Shown here piece after piece: positions 11,321 through 19,292 of a stretch of DNA of 64,000 bases (position 1 is the first letter of the stretch; the number at the start of each line of letters is the position of its first letter). A program made the translations under genes and the position numbers. The notes below the pieces were generated by a model, which ran no database searches, was not told the origin of the DNA, and saw only the letters and a list, made by a program, of their open reading frames with translations. Where the stretch lies: assembly GCF_036181745.1 (NCBI RefSeq), contig NZ_CP108080.1, positions 4,467,501 through 4,531,500 of the forward strand. The letters are read 5' to 3'. This DNA is from Streptomyces sp. NBC_00259. Lineage in GTDB: Bacteria > Actinomycetota > Actinomycetes > Streptomycetales > Streptomycetaceae.

Positions 11321-11349
11321 ACAACGAGCGGCTCGGCGATTGGGTTACG
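11321..11349 (-). promoter_or_regulatory. Candidate sigma-BldN promoter of rsbN
   Basis: On the minus strand CGTAAC (11349-11344) and CGTTGT (11326-11321) are separated by 17 bp. The published sigma-BldN consensus is close to CGTAAC-N16/17-CGTTGA, so only the last base differs. The site is about 130 bp upstream of the rsbN start, inside the 289-bp rsbN-bldN gap. rsbN is known to be a sigma-BldN target in S. venezuelae. Confidence 0.6.
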
Positions 11350-11479
11350 CGCGGAGGATGATCGGACCAGTGCGTCATCAAGGGCTCACGGATGGTGAGT
11401 TGAGGGTGGACGGGCCGGGGACTGGGCGCGTGGGGGAGGTGTGGGGGTGTGGGGGACACGAAGGGGACGGGACCGGTGG

Positions 11480-12325
11480 TCAGCGTGCGTCGTCGGGAAG
11501 GAGCCGGGCCAGTGTGCGCACGGCACGGTACTGCAGGGTCTTGATCGCGCCCTCGTTCTTCCCCATCACCCGCGCGGTCTCGGCGACCGAGAGGCCCTGG
11601 AGGAAGCGCAGGGTCACGCACTCCTGCTGCTGTGGATTGAGTTTGCGGACCGCCTCCAGCAGTGAGGCGTTGGACAGCGATTCGAGGACCGAGTCCTCGG
11701 GACTGCGCTCGACCTCGTTGGCGTCGAGCATCTCGCCGGTGGTCACTTCCAGTCGGAAGCGGCTCGACTTGAAATGGTCGGCGACCAGATTGCGGGCGAT
11801 GGTGACCAGCCAGGCGCCGAAGTCGCGGCCCTGCCAGGTGAAGGTGGAGATGCGGCGCAGGGCGCGCAGGAAGGTCTCGCTCGTGAGGTCCTCCGCCGTC
11901 GCCTTCCCGCCCACGCGGTAGTAGATGTAGCGGTAGACGGTGTCGCTGTACTGGTCGTAGAGCCTGCCGAAGGCTTCGGCCTCGCCGGCCTGGGCGCGCT
12001 CGACGAGCTCCATCATGCGTGCGCTGTCGCTGTCGGCGACAGGGCGGCGGGCGGTGGTCGAGGTGGCGGCGTGCCGTCCGCCCCGTCTGCCCGTCTCACG
12101 GCCGTCTCCCGGCCTCCCGCCGTCGACGACGCTGCTGCGCGCCGGCACCTTCTCGATGCCGTCGGTCAGGGCGTAGCAGGGGCCGGCCGGGCCGAGAGCG
12201 GCAGGGCTCGGCACGGCGAAGGCGGGGCCGGCGTACGCGGTGGGGACGAAGCCGCGCAAGTGGTCGAGGACCGTTGCGCGGAGCGTAGCCAGGCCCGAGG
12301 CGTCAACCCCGACGTGTGGGTACAC
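11480..12325 (-). CDS. bldN: BldN, developmental ECF sigma factor with pro-sequence
   Basis: 281 residues from GTG 12325, with GGGAG 4 nt upstream. The N-terminal about 100 residues (MYPHVGVDASGLATLRATVL...) form the pro-sequence typical of BldN, which is removed in vivo. Sigma region 2 follows: LYDQYSDTVYRYIYYRVG and TAEDLTSETFLRALRRI. Region 4 ends the protein: LNPQQQECVTLRFLQGLSV and the HTH MGKNEGAIKTLQYRAVRTL. Sigma-BldN directs aerial-hypha genes such as bldM, chaplins and rodlins. rsbN, its anti-sigma gene, lies 289 bp downstream on the same strand. Confidence 0.96.
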   Translation of the reverse strand: MYPHVGVDASGLATLRATVLDHLRGFVPTAYAGPAFAVPSPAALGPAGPCYALTDGIEKVPARSSVVDGGRPGDGRETGRRGGRHAATSTTARRPVADSDSARMMELVERAQAGEAEAFGRLYDQYSDTVYRYIYYRVGGKATAEDLTSETFLRALRRISTFTWQGRDFGAWLVTIARNLVADHFKSSRFRLEVTTGEMLDANEVERSPEDSVLESLSNASLLEAVRKLNPQQQECVTLRFLQGLSVAETARVMGKNEGAIKTLQYRAVRTLARLLPDDAR

Positions 12326-12371
12326 GGGACTCCCAGAGGCAGAGCTTCCATCACGTTCAGTACGGGGACGT

Positions 12372-12384
12372 TCACTCGTCGTGG
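12372..12384. promoter_or_regulatory. Candidate BldD box in the bldN leader
   Basis: TCAC-TCGTC-GTGG fits the BldD consensus TNAC-N5-GTNA on one strand with only the last base off. It lies about 50 bp upstream of the bldN start. bldN is an established BldD target in S. coelicolor. A single imperfect site of this size can occur by chance. Confidence 0.4.
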
Positions 12385-12692
12385 CGACGGGTGGGGTCCC
12401 TAATGCGTCTGAGGAGAATAACGCTTCGTACAGGCAGTGCTACACCCAGTTGCTCAAATCATCGAATCCGTCGCTTCTGTTACGGCAATGCAGCGCATCC
12501 AGTCGCAGATTGTGATCGCTTGCTGATCGGATTACTTCGTCATCTGCTGCGGGGTGTGATGGGTTGTGCTCATGTGGGTGCATCCGGACTGGCGGGCGGC
12601 CCAGAGGGGTAGGGGGCCCGGAATGCCGCGTGCCGGGTACGGCGCGCCGTCGTCCGGAGCTGAAACCGTCCCCCGGAGCCGTCGCCCGTGGT

Positions 12693-12722
12693 CGGAGCAT
12701 CGAGGCCCGGAGCATCGAGGCC
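12693..12722. repeat. 15-bp perfect tandem duplication
   Basis: CGGAGCATCGAGGCC occurs twice head to tail, followed by a degenerate third start (CGGGCGTCGGAGTCC). It is intergenic, beside the hairpin at the end of the HAD gene. Confidence 0.8.
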
Positions 12723-12726
12723 CGGG

Positions 12727-12755
12727 CGTCGGAGTCCGGCTGCCGGACTCCGACG
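12727..12755 (-). terminator. Hairpin after the HAD-IB gene
   Basis: A 14-bp inverted repeat (CGTCGGAGTCCGGC and its complement at 12742-12755) with a tight centre, 22 bp beyond the stop codon of the minus-strand phosphatase gene. No T-run. Confidence 0.65.
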
Positions 12756-12777
12756 GGCGCGCGCTACCGCCGGGTCG

Positions 12778-13731
12778 TCAGCGCCTGCGCCGGTGCAGCG
12801 CCACGGCCGCGGCCGTACCGCCCGCGATCGCCCCGACACCCGCGGCGGCCGGGATGCCGACCTTGGCGGCCTTGCGGCCGGTGCGGTAGTCGCGCAGCCG
12901 CCATTCCCGCTCGCGCGCGTGCTTGCGCAGCTTGGTGTCCGGGTTGATGGCGTACGGGTGCCCGACGAGGGAGAGCATCGGGATGTCGTTGTGCGAGTCG
13001 CTGTACGCCGCGCACCGCGTCAGGTCGAGGTTCTCGGCGCCCGCCAGGGCCCGTACCGCCTCGGCCTTCGCCGGGCCGTGCAGCGGCTCGCCGACGAGCT
13101 TGCCGGTGTAGACGCCGTCGACGGACTCGGCGACCGTGCCGAGCGCGCCGGTCAGCCCGAGCCGGCGGGCGATGATCGTCGCGGTCTCGATGGGCGCGGC
13201 GGTGACGAGCCACACCTTCTGGCCCGCGTCGAGATGGGCCTGGGCGAGGGCGCGGGTGCCGGGCCAGATGCGATCCGCCATGTACTCGTCGTAGATCTCC
13301 TCGCCGATCGACATCAGCTCGGAGACACGGTGACCCTTGACGATGGACAGCGCGGACTCGCGGACGTCCTGCATGTGTTCGGGGTCCTCGACCCCGGCGA
13401 GCCGGAACCACGTCTGCTGCCAGGCGAACCTCGCCAGCTCGCGGCGCTGGAAGAACTTCCGCTTGTACAGGCCACGCCCGAAGTGGAAGATCGCGGCGCC
13501 CTGCATGACGGTGTTGTCCAGGTCGAAGAAGGCTGCGGCGCTGACGTCCCCGACGACGGGGAAGACGGGCTCGGCCGGCGCGGCGCCCGCCGCGTCCGCC
13601 CGTGCCTGAGCGGAGTCCGCTTCGTACTGCTGCGAGGTCTTGCGCGCTGCCTCGGCGGCGGCCTCGCCTGCGAGGACGCTCCGTGCGGTGGCGGAGCGCC
13701 TACGGGGGGTGAGCCATCCCAGTGCGGCCAT
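12778..13731 (-). CDS. HAD-IB family phosphatase, SerB-like, C-terminal membrane segment
   Basis: 317 residues. After a variable N terminus of about 70 residues, motif I is FFDLDNTVMQGAA. Motif II is the Thr in WLVTAAP, and motif III/IV reads YSDSHNDIPMLSLVG with the SD-ND aspartates. The spacing and the large helical cap (FHFGRGLYKRKFFQRREL...) match the HAD-IB/phosphoserine-phosphatase-like group. The C terminus holds a small-residue helix (VGIPAAAGVGAIAGGTAAAVAL) followed by HRRRR, a likely tail anchor. It is divergent from the glutaredoxin gene. The substrate is unknown. Confidence 0.86.
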   Translation of the reverse strand: MAALGWLTPRRRSATARSVLAGEAAAEAARKTSQQYEADSAQARADAAGAAPAEPVFPVVGDVSAAAFFDLDNTVMQGAAIFHFGRGLYKRKFFQRRELARFAWQQTWFRLAGVEDPEHMQDVRESALSIVKGHRVSELMSIGEEIYDEYMADRIWPGTRALAQAHLDAGQKVWLVTAAPIETATIIARRLGLTGALGTVAESVDGVYTGKLVGEPLHGPAKAEAVRALAGAENLDLTRCAAYSDSHNDIPMLSLVGHPYAINPDTKLRKHAREREWRLRDYRTGRKAAKVGIPAAAGVGAIAGGTAAAVALHRRRR

Positions 13732-13858
13732 GTCGTGAGCATAGCCAGTCTGTTCGGTACTTCCTGACTCGCCGGGATGCGAAGGCGTGAACTCTCCGGG
13801 GCCGGATTGTTAAACGGGCCGTTCGGGCGGATGCGGGGACGGGCGGAGAATGGGGGGC

Positions 13859-14134
13859 ATGAGTCCTCTGCTGCGGCGTACGAAGAAGAAGGCCGACGAG
13901 CGCGTGGTGACCCTGATCGGGAAGCCCGGGTGTCACCTCTGTGACGACGCGAGGTCCGTGGTCCAGGAGGTGTGTGCCGAGACGGGCGCGTCCTGGGAGG
14001 AGAAGGACATCACGCAGGACGAGGAGCTGCACCGGGCGTACTGGGAGCAGATCCCGGTGGTGCTGGTGGACGGGGAGCAGCACACCTTCTGGCGGGTGGA
14101 CGCCGGCCGGCTCCGTCGCGAACTGGGGCAATGA
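13859..14134 (+). CDS. Glutaredoxin-family thiol protein
   Basis: 91 residues from ATG 13859 (MSPLLRRTKKK); ATG 13850 is in frame three codons earlier. The thioredoxin fold starts VVTLIGKPGCHLCDDARSVV, so the active site is CHLC. The later IPVVLVDGEQ supplies the cis-proline. The short DUF836-like form is common in actinobacteria. It lies 275 bp upstream of the redox regulator rex on the same strand, which is suggestive but not proof of a shared role. Confidence 0.88.
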   Translation: MSPLLRRTKKKADERVVTLIGKPGCHLCDDARSVVQEVCAETGASWEEKDITQDEELHRAYWEQIPVVLVDGEQHTFWRVDAGRLRRELGQ

Positions 14135-14312
14135 CCCGAAAGGCGGTTACCATCGTGGGCGTTTTGTTGGGGTCTCGGGGGCGTGGCCGTAAGGAGTGTG
14201 TACCGCTTTGCCCCCTTCGGGTTTTCAACGGACAGGAGCGGTCCGCGGTTCCGGATTCGCGCGATCCGCTCGCGTGACCCCGGTCACTTTGCACGGACAA
14301 AGCGGACACCAT

Positions 14313-14334
14313 CTTTGTGCACGCGTTCACAAAG
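14313..14334. promoter_or_regulatory. Rex operator (ROP) of the rex-hem operon
   Basis: TTGTGCACGCGTTCACAA at 14315-14332 fits the Rex operator TTGTGAA-N4-TTCACAA with one base off. The inverted repeat extends to 11-bp arms with one mismatch. It lies about 75 bp before the rex start. In S. coelicolor Rex represses its own rex-hemACD operon and releases DNA when NADH/NAD+ rises. Confidence 0.9.
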
Positions 14335-14408
14335 ACATAGCCTGCATTCGACGGGGCGGTCGTGGGACGCATGGCCGCCTGCAGCCTCGCTCATCCCGCA
14401 GGAGCACC

Positions 14409-15194
14409 GTGGCAACTGGCCGAACCCACCGACCGGCGACTCGTAGCCGAGGAATCCCCGAGGCCACCGTCGCCCGGCTTCCGCTGTACCTCCGCGCGCT
14501 GACCGCGCTGTCGGAGCGCTCGGTGCCGACGGTCTCCTCCGAGGAGCTCGCGGCCGCCGCGGGAGTCAACTCCGCGAAGCTGCGCAAGGACTTCTCCTAC
14601 CTCGGTTCCTACGGGACCCGTGGCGTCGGCTACGACGTGGAGTACCTCGTCTACCAGATCTCCCGTGAGCTCGGCCTCACCCAGGACTGGCCGGTCGTGA
14701 TCGTCGGTATCGGTAACCTCGGCGCCGCCCTCGCCAACTACGGCGGGTTCGCCTCCCGTGGCTTCCGGGTCGCCGCGCTGATCGACGCCGACCCCACGAT
14801 GGCCGGCAAGCCGGTCGCCGGGATCCCCGTCCAGCACACCGACGAGCTGGAGAAGATCATCTCGGACAACGGCGTGTCCATCGGGGTCATCGCGACCCCC
14901 GCGGGCGCCGCCCAGCAGGTGTGCGAGCGGCTCGTCGCCGCCGGTGTCACCTCCATCCTGAACTTCGCGCCCACCGTCCTCTCGGTGCCGGACGGTGTGG
15001 ACGTACGCAAGGTCGACCTCTCGATCGAGCTGCAGATCCTCGCCTTCCACGAGCAGCGCAAGGCCGGCGAGGAGACCGACGCCGAGGCCGACGTCGAGAC
15101 GGTCGTGCCGCCCGTCGCCACCCGTGCACCCGCCACCGGGGCCGCAGGCCGGAAGGGACCCGACGGGGACGTGCCCGCCGTGATGCCGGCATGA
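14409..15194 (+). CDS. rex: Rex, NADH-sensing transcriptional repressor
   Basis: 261 residues from GTG 14409, with GGAG 5 nt upstream. The N-terminal winged helix spans about residues 15-85 (VPTVSSEELAAAAGVNSAKL then LRKDFSYLGSYGTRGVGY). The Rossmann domain follows with VVIVGIGNLGAALANYGGF and ALIDADPTMAGKPVAGI. A domain-swapped C-terminal helix (ELQILAFHEQRKA) and a variable tail end the protein. It is the first gene of an operon and overlaps hemA by ATGA. It represses respiratory and haem genes when NAD+ is high. Confidence 0.97.
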   Translation: MATGRTHRPATRSRGIPEATVARLPLYLRALTALSERSVPTVSSEELAAAAGVNSAKLRKDFSYLGSYGTRGVGYDVEYLVYQISRELGLTQDWPVVIVGIGNLGAALANYGGFASRGFRVAALIDADPTMAGKPVAGIPVQHTDELEKIISDNGVSIGVIATPAGAAQQVCERLVAAGVTSILNFAPTVLSVPDGVDVRKVDLSIELQILAFHEQRKAGEETDAEADVETVVPPVATRAPATGAAGRKGPDGDVPAVMPA

Positions 15195-16546
15195 GCCTCC
15201 TGGTCGTCGGACTCAGCCATCGCAGCTCGCCGGTGAGCGTGCTGGAGCGGGCCTCGCTGTCCGTGGACGCGCAGAACAAGCTGCTGCAGGACACGCTCGC
15301 CGCGGAGCCCGCGGCGGAGGCGGCCGTCCTCGCCACCTGCAACCGCATCGAGCTCTACGCCGACGTGGACAAGTTCCACGCCGGTGTCGCCGAGCTGTCC
15401 ACGCTGCTGTCCCAGCACAGCGGGGTCGGCCTGGAGGAGCTCACCCCTTATCTCTATGTGCACTACGAGGACCGGGCCGTCCACCACCTGTTCTCGGTGG
15501 CCTGCGGGCTGGACTCGATGGTCGTCGGCGAGGGCCAGATCCTCGGCCAGATCAAGGACTCCCTCGCGCTCGGCCAGGAGCTGCACACGGCGGGCAGGCT
15601 GCTGAACGACCTGTTCCAGCAGTCGCTGCGGGTCGGCAAGCGCGCCCACAGCGAGACCGGGATCGACCGGGCCGGGCAGTCGCTCGTGACCTTCGGCCTC
15701 GAGCAGCTCGCCGACGGCACGCCCACCGATGCCTGGGCGCGCGGCAAGCGGGCGCTCGTCATCGGCGCGGGCTCGATGTCCTCGCTCGCCGCCGCGACGC
15801 TGGCGCGGGCCGGGGTCGCCGAGGTCGTCATCGCCAACCGCACGCAGGAGCGTGCCGAGCGGCTGGTGCAGATCCTCACCGAGCCCGGCGGTACGGGCGT
15901 GGCGGCCCGGGCCGTCGACATGGCCGCGGTCGGCACGGAGCTGACACGTGCCGATGTCGTCGTCTCGTGCACCGGGGCGACCGGCCTGGTGCTGAGGGCC
16001 GACGTGGTCGAGGCCGCGCTGAAGGACCGCGAGGAGCCGCTCGCGCTGCTCGACCTCGCCATGCCCCGGGACATCGACGCCGCGATCCACCGGCTCGACG
16101 GGGTCCGCCTCATCGACATCGAGTCGCTGGCCGAGGCGTCCGCGGACGCCCCGATGGCCGCCGACGTCGACCAGGTGCGCACCATCGTCGCCGACGAGGT
16201 CGCCGCCTTCGGCGCCGCCCAGCGCGCCGCGCACATCACCCCGACCGTGGTCGCCCTGCGCACCATGGCCGCCGATGTCGTGGCCGGTGAGGTGGCCCGG
16301 CTCGAGGGCCGGCTGCCCGACCTGGACGAGCGGCAGCGCGCCGAGATCGCCCAGACCGTGCGCCGTGTCGTCGACAAGCTCCTGCACGCGCCGACCGTGC
16401 GCATCAAGCAGCTCGCCGCCGAGCCCGGCGGCGCCGGGTACGCGGACGCGCTGCGCACACTCTTCGACCTCGACCCGGAGACGGTCGCCTCCGTCAGCCG
16501 GGCCGACGTGAACGACGCCGACATCAAGAACCGAGGGCGAGTATGA
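15191..16546 (+). CDS. hemA: Glutamyl-tRNA reductase
   Basis: 451 residues; the start ATG 15191 overlaps the rex stop. It reduces glutamyl-tRNA to glutamate-1-semialdehyde with NADPH, the first step of C5-pathway haem synthesis. Signatures: GLSHRSSPVSVLERA, the catalytic Cys in LATCNRIELYA, LDSMVVGEGQILGQIK, and the NADPH site VIGAGSMSSLAAATLARAG. The C-terminal helical dimerisation domain runs from about residue 310. Its product is used by hemL, encoded 37 kb away in this window. Its position under Rex control couples haem supply to redox state. Confidence 0.97.
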   Translation: MSLLVVGLSHRSSPVSVLERASLSVDAQNKLLQDTLAAEPAAEAAVLATCNRIELYADVDKFHAGVAELSTLLSQHSGVGLEELTPYLYVHYEDRAVHHLFSVACGLDSMVVGEGQILGQIKDSLALGQELHTAGRLLNDLFQQSLRVGKRAHSETGIDRAGQSLVTFGLEQLADGTPTDAWARGKRALVIGAGSMSSLAAATLARAGVAEVVIANRTQERAERLVQILTEPGGTGVAARAVDMAAVGTELTRADVVVSCTGATGLVLRADVVEAALKDREEPLALLDLAMPRDIDAAIHRLDGVRLIDIESLAEASADAPMAADVDQVRTIVADEVAAFGAAQRAAHITPTVVALRTMAADVVAGEVARLEGRLPDLDERQRAEIAQTVRRVVDKLLHAPTVRIKQLAAEPGGAGYADALRTLFDLDPETVASVSRADVNDADIKNRGRV

Positions 16547-17523
16547 CCACCGAGAGGGCATGGGGGACCGAACGGCCCCTGCGGCTCGGAACCAGGCGCA
16601 GCAAGCTCGCCATGGCCCAGTCCGGGCAGGTGGCGGAGGCGGTACGGCAGTTGACGGGCCGTCCCGTCGAGCTCGTCGAGATCACCACGTACGGCGACAC
16701 CTCCCGGGAGCACCTGGCGCAGATCGGCGGCACCGGTGTGTTCGTCACCGCGCTGCGCGACGCGCTGCTCGCGGACGAGGTCGACTTCGCGGTGCACTCG
16801 CTGAAGGACCTGCCGACCGCGCAGCCGGACGATCTGGTGCTGGCCGCGATCCCGAAGCGCGAGGACCCGCGTGACGTGCTGATCGCCCGGGACGGGCTGA
16901 CGCTGGACCGGCTGCCGCACGGCGCCCGGATCGGCACCGGCTCGCCGCGCCGGACCGCGCAGCTCAACGCGTACGCCCGCTCGCACGGGCTGCGGATCGA
17001 GACCGTGCCGATCCGCGGGAACATCGACACCCGCATCGGTTTCGTACGGAACGGGGAACTGGACGCGGTGGTTCTCGCCGCGGCCGGCCTGAGCCGTATC
17101 GGACGGACCGACGAGGTGACCGACTTCCTGTCGGTCGACTCGGTCCTGCCCGCCCCCGGCCAGGGGGCCCTGGCAGTGGAGTGCACGGCGGCCAACGCCG
17201 AGCTCGCCGCCACGCTCGCCGAGCTCGACGACCCGTACACCCGGGCCGCCGTGACCGCCGAGCGGACCCTGCTCGCCGCCCTGGAGGCCGGCTGCAGCGC
17301 ACCTGTGGGCGCGCTGGCCGACCTGCTGGCCGACGGACAGGTTGTTCATGAGATGCGCCTGCGGGGTGTCGTCGGTACGACCGACGGATCCACGCTGGTG
17401 CAGCTGTCCACCACCGGTCCCGTGCCCTCGTCGCAGGACGAAGCCGTGGCGCTCGGTCGCGAACTCGCGGCCGAGATGCTCGCCAAGGGTGCGGCCGGTC
17501 TTATGGGGGAGCGAGCACTTTGA
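16543..17523 (+). CDS. hemC: Hydroxymethylbilane synthase (porphobilinogen deaminase)
   Basis: 326 residues, overlapping hemA by ATGA. It polymerises four porphobilinogens into hydroxymethylbilane. Signatures: LGTRRSKLAMAQSG, GGTGVFVTALRDALL, DFAVHSLKDLPT, IGTGSPRRTAQL, RGNIDTRIG, and the dipyrromethane-binding Cys in ALEAGCSAPVGA. Length is normal for the family. It is followed by the hemD fusion with another four-base overlap. Confidence 0.97.
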   Translation: MTTERAWGTERPLRLGTRRSKLAMAQSGQVAEAVRQLTGRPVELVEITTYGDTSREHLAQIGGTGVFVTALRDALLADEVDFAVHSLKDLPTAQPDDLVLAAIPKREDPRDVLIARDGLTLDRLPHGARIGTGSPRRTAQLNAYARSHGLRIETVPIRGNIDTRIGFVRNGELDAVVLAAAGLSRIGRTDEVTDFLSVDSVLPAPGQGALAVECTAANAELAATLAELDDPYTRAAVTAERTLLAALEAGCSAPVGALADLLADGQVVHEMRLRGVVGTTDGSTLVQLSTTGPVPSSQDEAVALGRELAAEMLAKGAAGLMGERAL

Positions 17524-19178
17524 GCCCCACCACCTCGAACGTTCCGGCCGGTCCCGTACACGGGCAGGTCACCTTCCTCGGCGCCGGTCCCGGTGACCCG
17601 GGTCTGCTGACGCTGCGTGCCGTGGAGGCGCTGGCGGGCGCGGACGTACTGATCGCCGAGCCGGATGTCCTCGACGTCGTCCGCGGGCATGCCCGCGCCG
17701 GTGTGAGCACGCCTGAGCTGACGGTGGTTGACGATGCGTCAACAACCGCCGGTGTCCCGGTGTTGAGGGACGCGGCCAATCTTGTCATGGAGGCCGCGAG
17801 GGGCGGCAAGCGGGTCGTCCGTGCGGTGAGCGGTGATCCCGGGCTCGACAGTGACACGGGCGCGGAGATGCTCGCCTGTGCCGCCGAGGGCATTCCCTTC
17901 GAGGTCGTGCCCGGTGTCGCGGCGGCCGTGGGCGTGCCCGCCTACGCCGGTGTGCCGCTGCGCGACGCGCAGGGTACGGACGTCAGGTTCATCGACGCCC
18001 GCTCGGCGGACGCGCGGTGCTGGACCGAGGTCGGCGCCTCGGACGGGACCGTCGTCGTGTCCACGACGCTCGACGCGGTGGCGTCGGCGGCCGGTGAGCT
18101 GGTGACCGCCGGGCGCAAGCCCGACACCCCGCTGACGGTGACGGTCGCCGGTACGACGACGCGGCAGCGGACGTGGAACGCGACGCTCGGCACGATCGCC
18201 CAGGTCTTCAAGCAGGGCAAGGTGCTGCCGTCGCCCGAGGGCCACCGGCCCGTCATAGCCGTGGTCGGTGAGCGCAGTTCCGCCGCACAGCGCGACCAGC
18301 TCGCGTGGTTCGAGTCCAAGCCGCTGTTCGGCTGGAAGGTCCTCGTACCGCGGACGAAGGAGCAGGCGGCCTCGCTCTCCGACCAGCTGCGCAGCTATGG
18401 GGCCGTGCCGCACGAGGTGCCGACGATCGCCGTCGAGCCGCCGCGGACGCCGCAGCAGATGGAGCGCGCGGTCAAGGGTCTGGTGACCGGCCGCTACGAG
18501 TGGATCGCCTTCACCTCGGTCAACGCCGTGAAGGCCGTGCGCGAGAAGTTCGAGGAGTACGGGCTCGACGCCCGCGCCTTCGCCGGGATCAAGGTCGCGG
18601 CGGTCGGCGAGCAGACGGCGCGCTCGCTGATCGAGTTCGGCGTCAAGCCGGACCTGGTGCCGAGCGGTGAGCAGTCGGCCGCCGGTCTGCTGGAGGACTG
18701 GCCGCCGTACGACCCCGTCTTCGACCCGATCGACCGGGTGTTCCTGCCGCGGGCCGACATCGCCACGGAGACGCTGGTGGCGGGCCTGATCGAGCTGGGC
18801 TGGGAGGTCGACGACGTCACGGCCTACCGGACCGTGCGGGCGTCGCCGCCGCCGGCGGAGACCCGGGAGGCGATCAAGGGCGGTGGCTTCGACGCTGTGC
18901 TCTTCACCTCGTCGTCGACGGTGCGGAACCTGGTGGGTATCGCCGGGAAGCCGCACAACGTGACGGTGATCGCGTGTATCGGCCCCGCGACCGCGAAGAC
19001 GGCGGAGGAGCACGGGCTGCGGGTGGACGTCCTGTCGCCCGAGCCGTCGGTGCACAAGCTGGCGGCGGCGCTGGCGGACTTCGGGGCGCGGCGTCGGGAG
19101 GCGGCGCGTGAGGCCGGCGACCCGGTGACGCGACCGAGCGAGCGCCGGCCGGGGGCGCGCAGGCGTCGTACGACGTAG
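17520..19178 (+). CDS. hemD: Bifunctional uroporphyrinogen-III C-methyltransferase / synthase
   Basis: 552 residues, TTG start overlapping the hemC stop (TTGA). Residues about 15-255 are an SUMT (CobA/CysG-type) methylase: VTFLGAGPGDPGLLTLRAVE, the GDPGLDSDTG motif and the VVPGVAAAVGVPAYAG loop. Residues about 270-535 are uroporphyrinogen-III synthase: WIAFTSVNAVKAV, FTSSSTVRNLVG and IACIGPATAKTAEEHGL. The fusion makes uroporphyrinogen III and methylates it to precorrin-2, serving haem and also sirohaem or cobalamin. The C-terminal tail is Arg-rich. Confidence 0.95.
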   Translation: MSPTTSNVPAGPVHGQVTFLGAGPGDPGLLTLRAVEALAGADVLIAEPDVLDVVRGHARAGVSTPELTVVDDASTTAGVPVLRDAANLVMEAARGGKRVVRAVSGDPGLDSDTGAEMLACAAEGIPFEVVPGVAAAVGVPAYAGVPLRDAQGTDVRFIDARSADARCWTEVGASDGTVVVSTTLDAVASAAGELVTAGRKPDTPLTVTVAGTTTRQRTWNATLGTIAQVFKQGKVLPSPEGHRPVIAVVGERSSAAQRDQLAWFESKPLFGWKVLVPRTKEQAASLSDQLRSYGAVPHEVPTIAVEPPRTPQQMERAVKGLVTGRYEWIAFTSVNAVKAVREKFEEYGLDARAFAGIKVAAVGEQTARSLIEFGVKPDLVPSGEQSAAGLLEDWPPYDPVFDPIDRVFLPRADIATETLVAGLIELGWEVDDVTAYRTVRASPPPAETREAIKGGGFDAVLFTSSSTVRNLVGIAGKPHNVTVIACIGPATAKTAEEHGLRVDVLSPEPSVHKLAAALADFGARRREAAREAGDPVTRPSERRPGARRRRTT

Positions 19179-19187
19179 GTGTGGTGC

Positions 19188-19217
19188 GGGGGGCGGGGGC
19201 GCTGCCCCCCGCCCCCC
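19188..19217 (+). terminator. GC hairpin after hemD
   Basis: G6CG5C pairs with a complementary C-rich arm (one bulged C) around a 3-nt centre, 10 nt after the hemD stop. It may attenuate or end the rex-hemACD transcript before hemB. No T-run. Confidence 0.5.
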
Positions 19218-19292
19218 TTCCGCCCGGTGGGCCGGTTCCGGCCCGGCACGGTGTCGGTAAAAGCGCTCCGGGCACGGGCGTAGCGTGGGTGT

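Larger units (their letters stand above)
12326..12777. other. bldN upstream region, no gene
   Basis: A 452-bp gap between bldN and the HAD gene. The part nearest bldN (about 12400-12560) is markedly AT-richer than its surroundings and is the likely promoter region. I could not fix a convincing -35/-10 pair. The distal part holds a 15-bp tandem duplication and a hairpin, listed separately. Small ORFs here look spurious. Confidence 0.7.

Noticed and set aside
12440..12715. 91-codon minus-strand ORF upstream of bldN
   Set aside because: It lies in the AT-richer promoter region, has no ribosome site and no resemblance to a protein family.
14738..17349. Two 600-codon minus-strand frames over hemA and hemC
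   Set aside because: Shadows of the rex-hem genes; the plus strand has all catalytic motifs.
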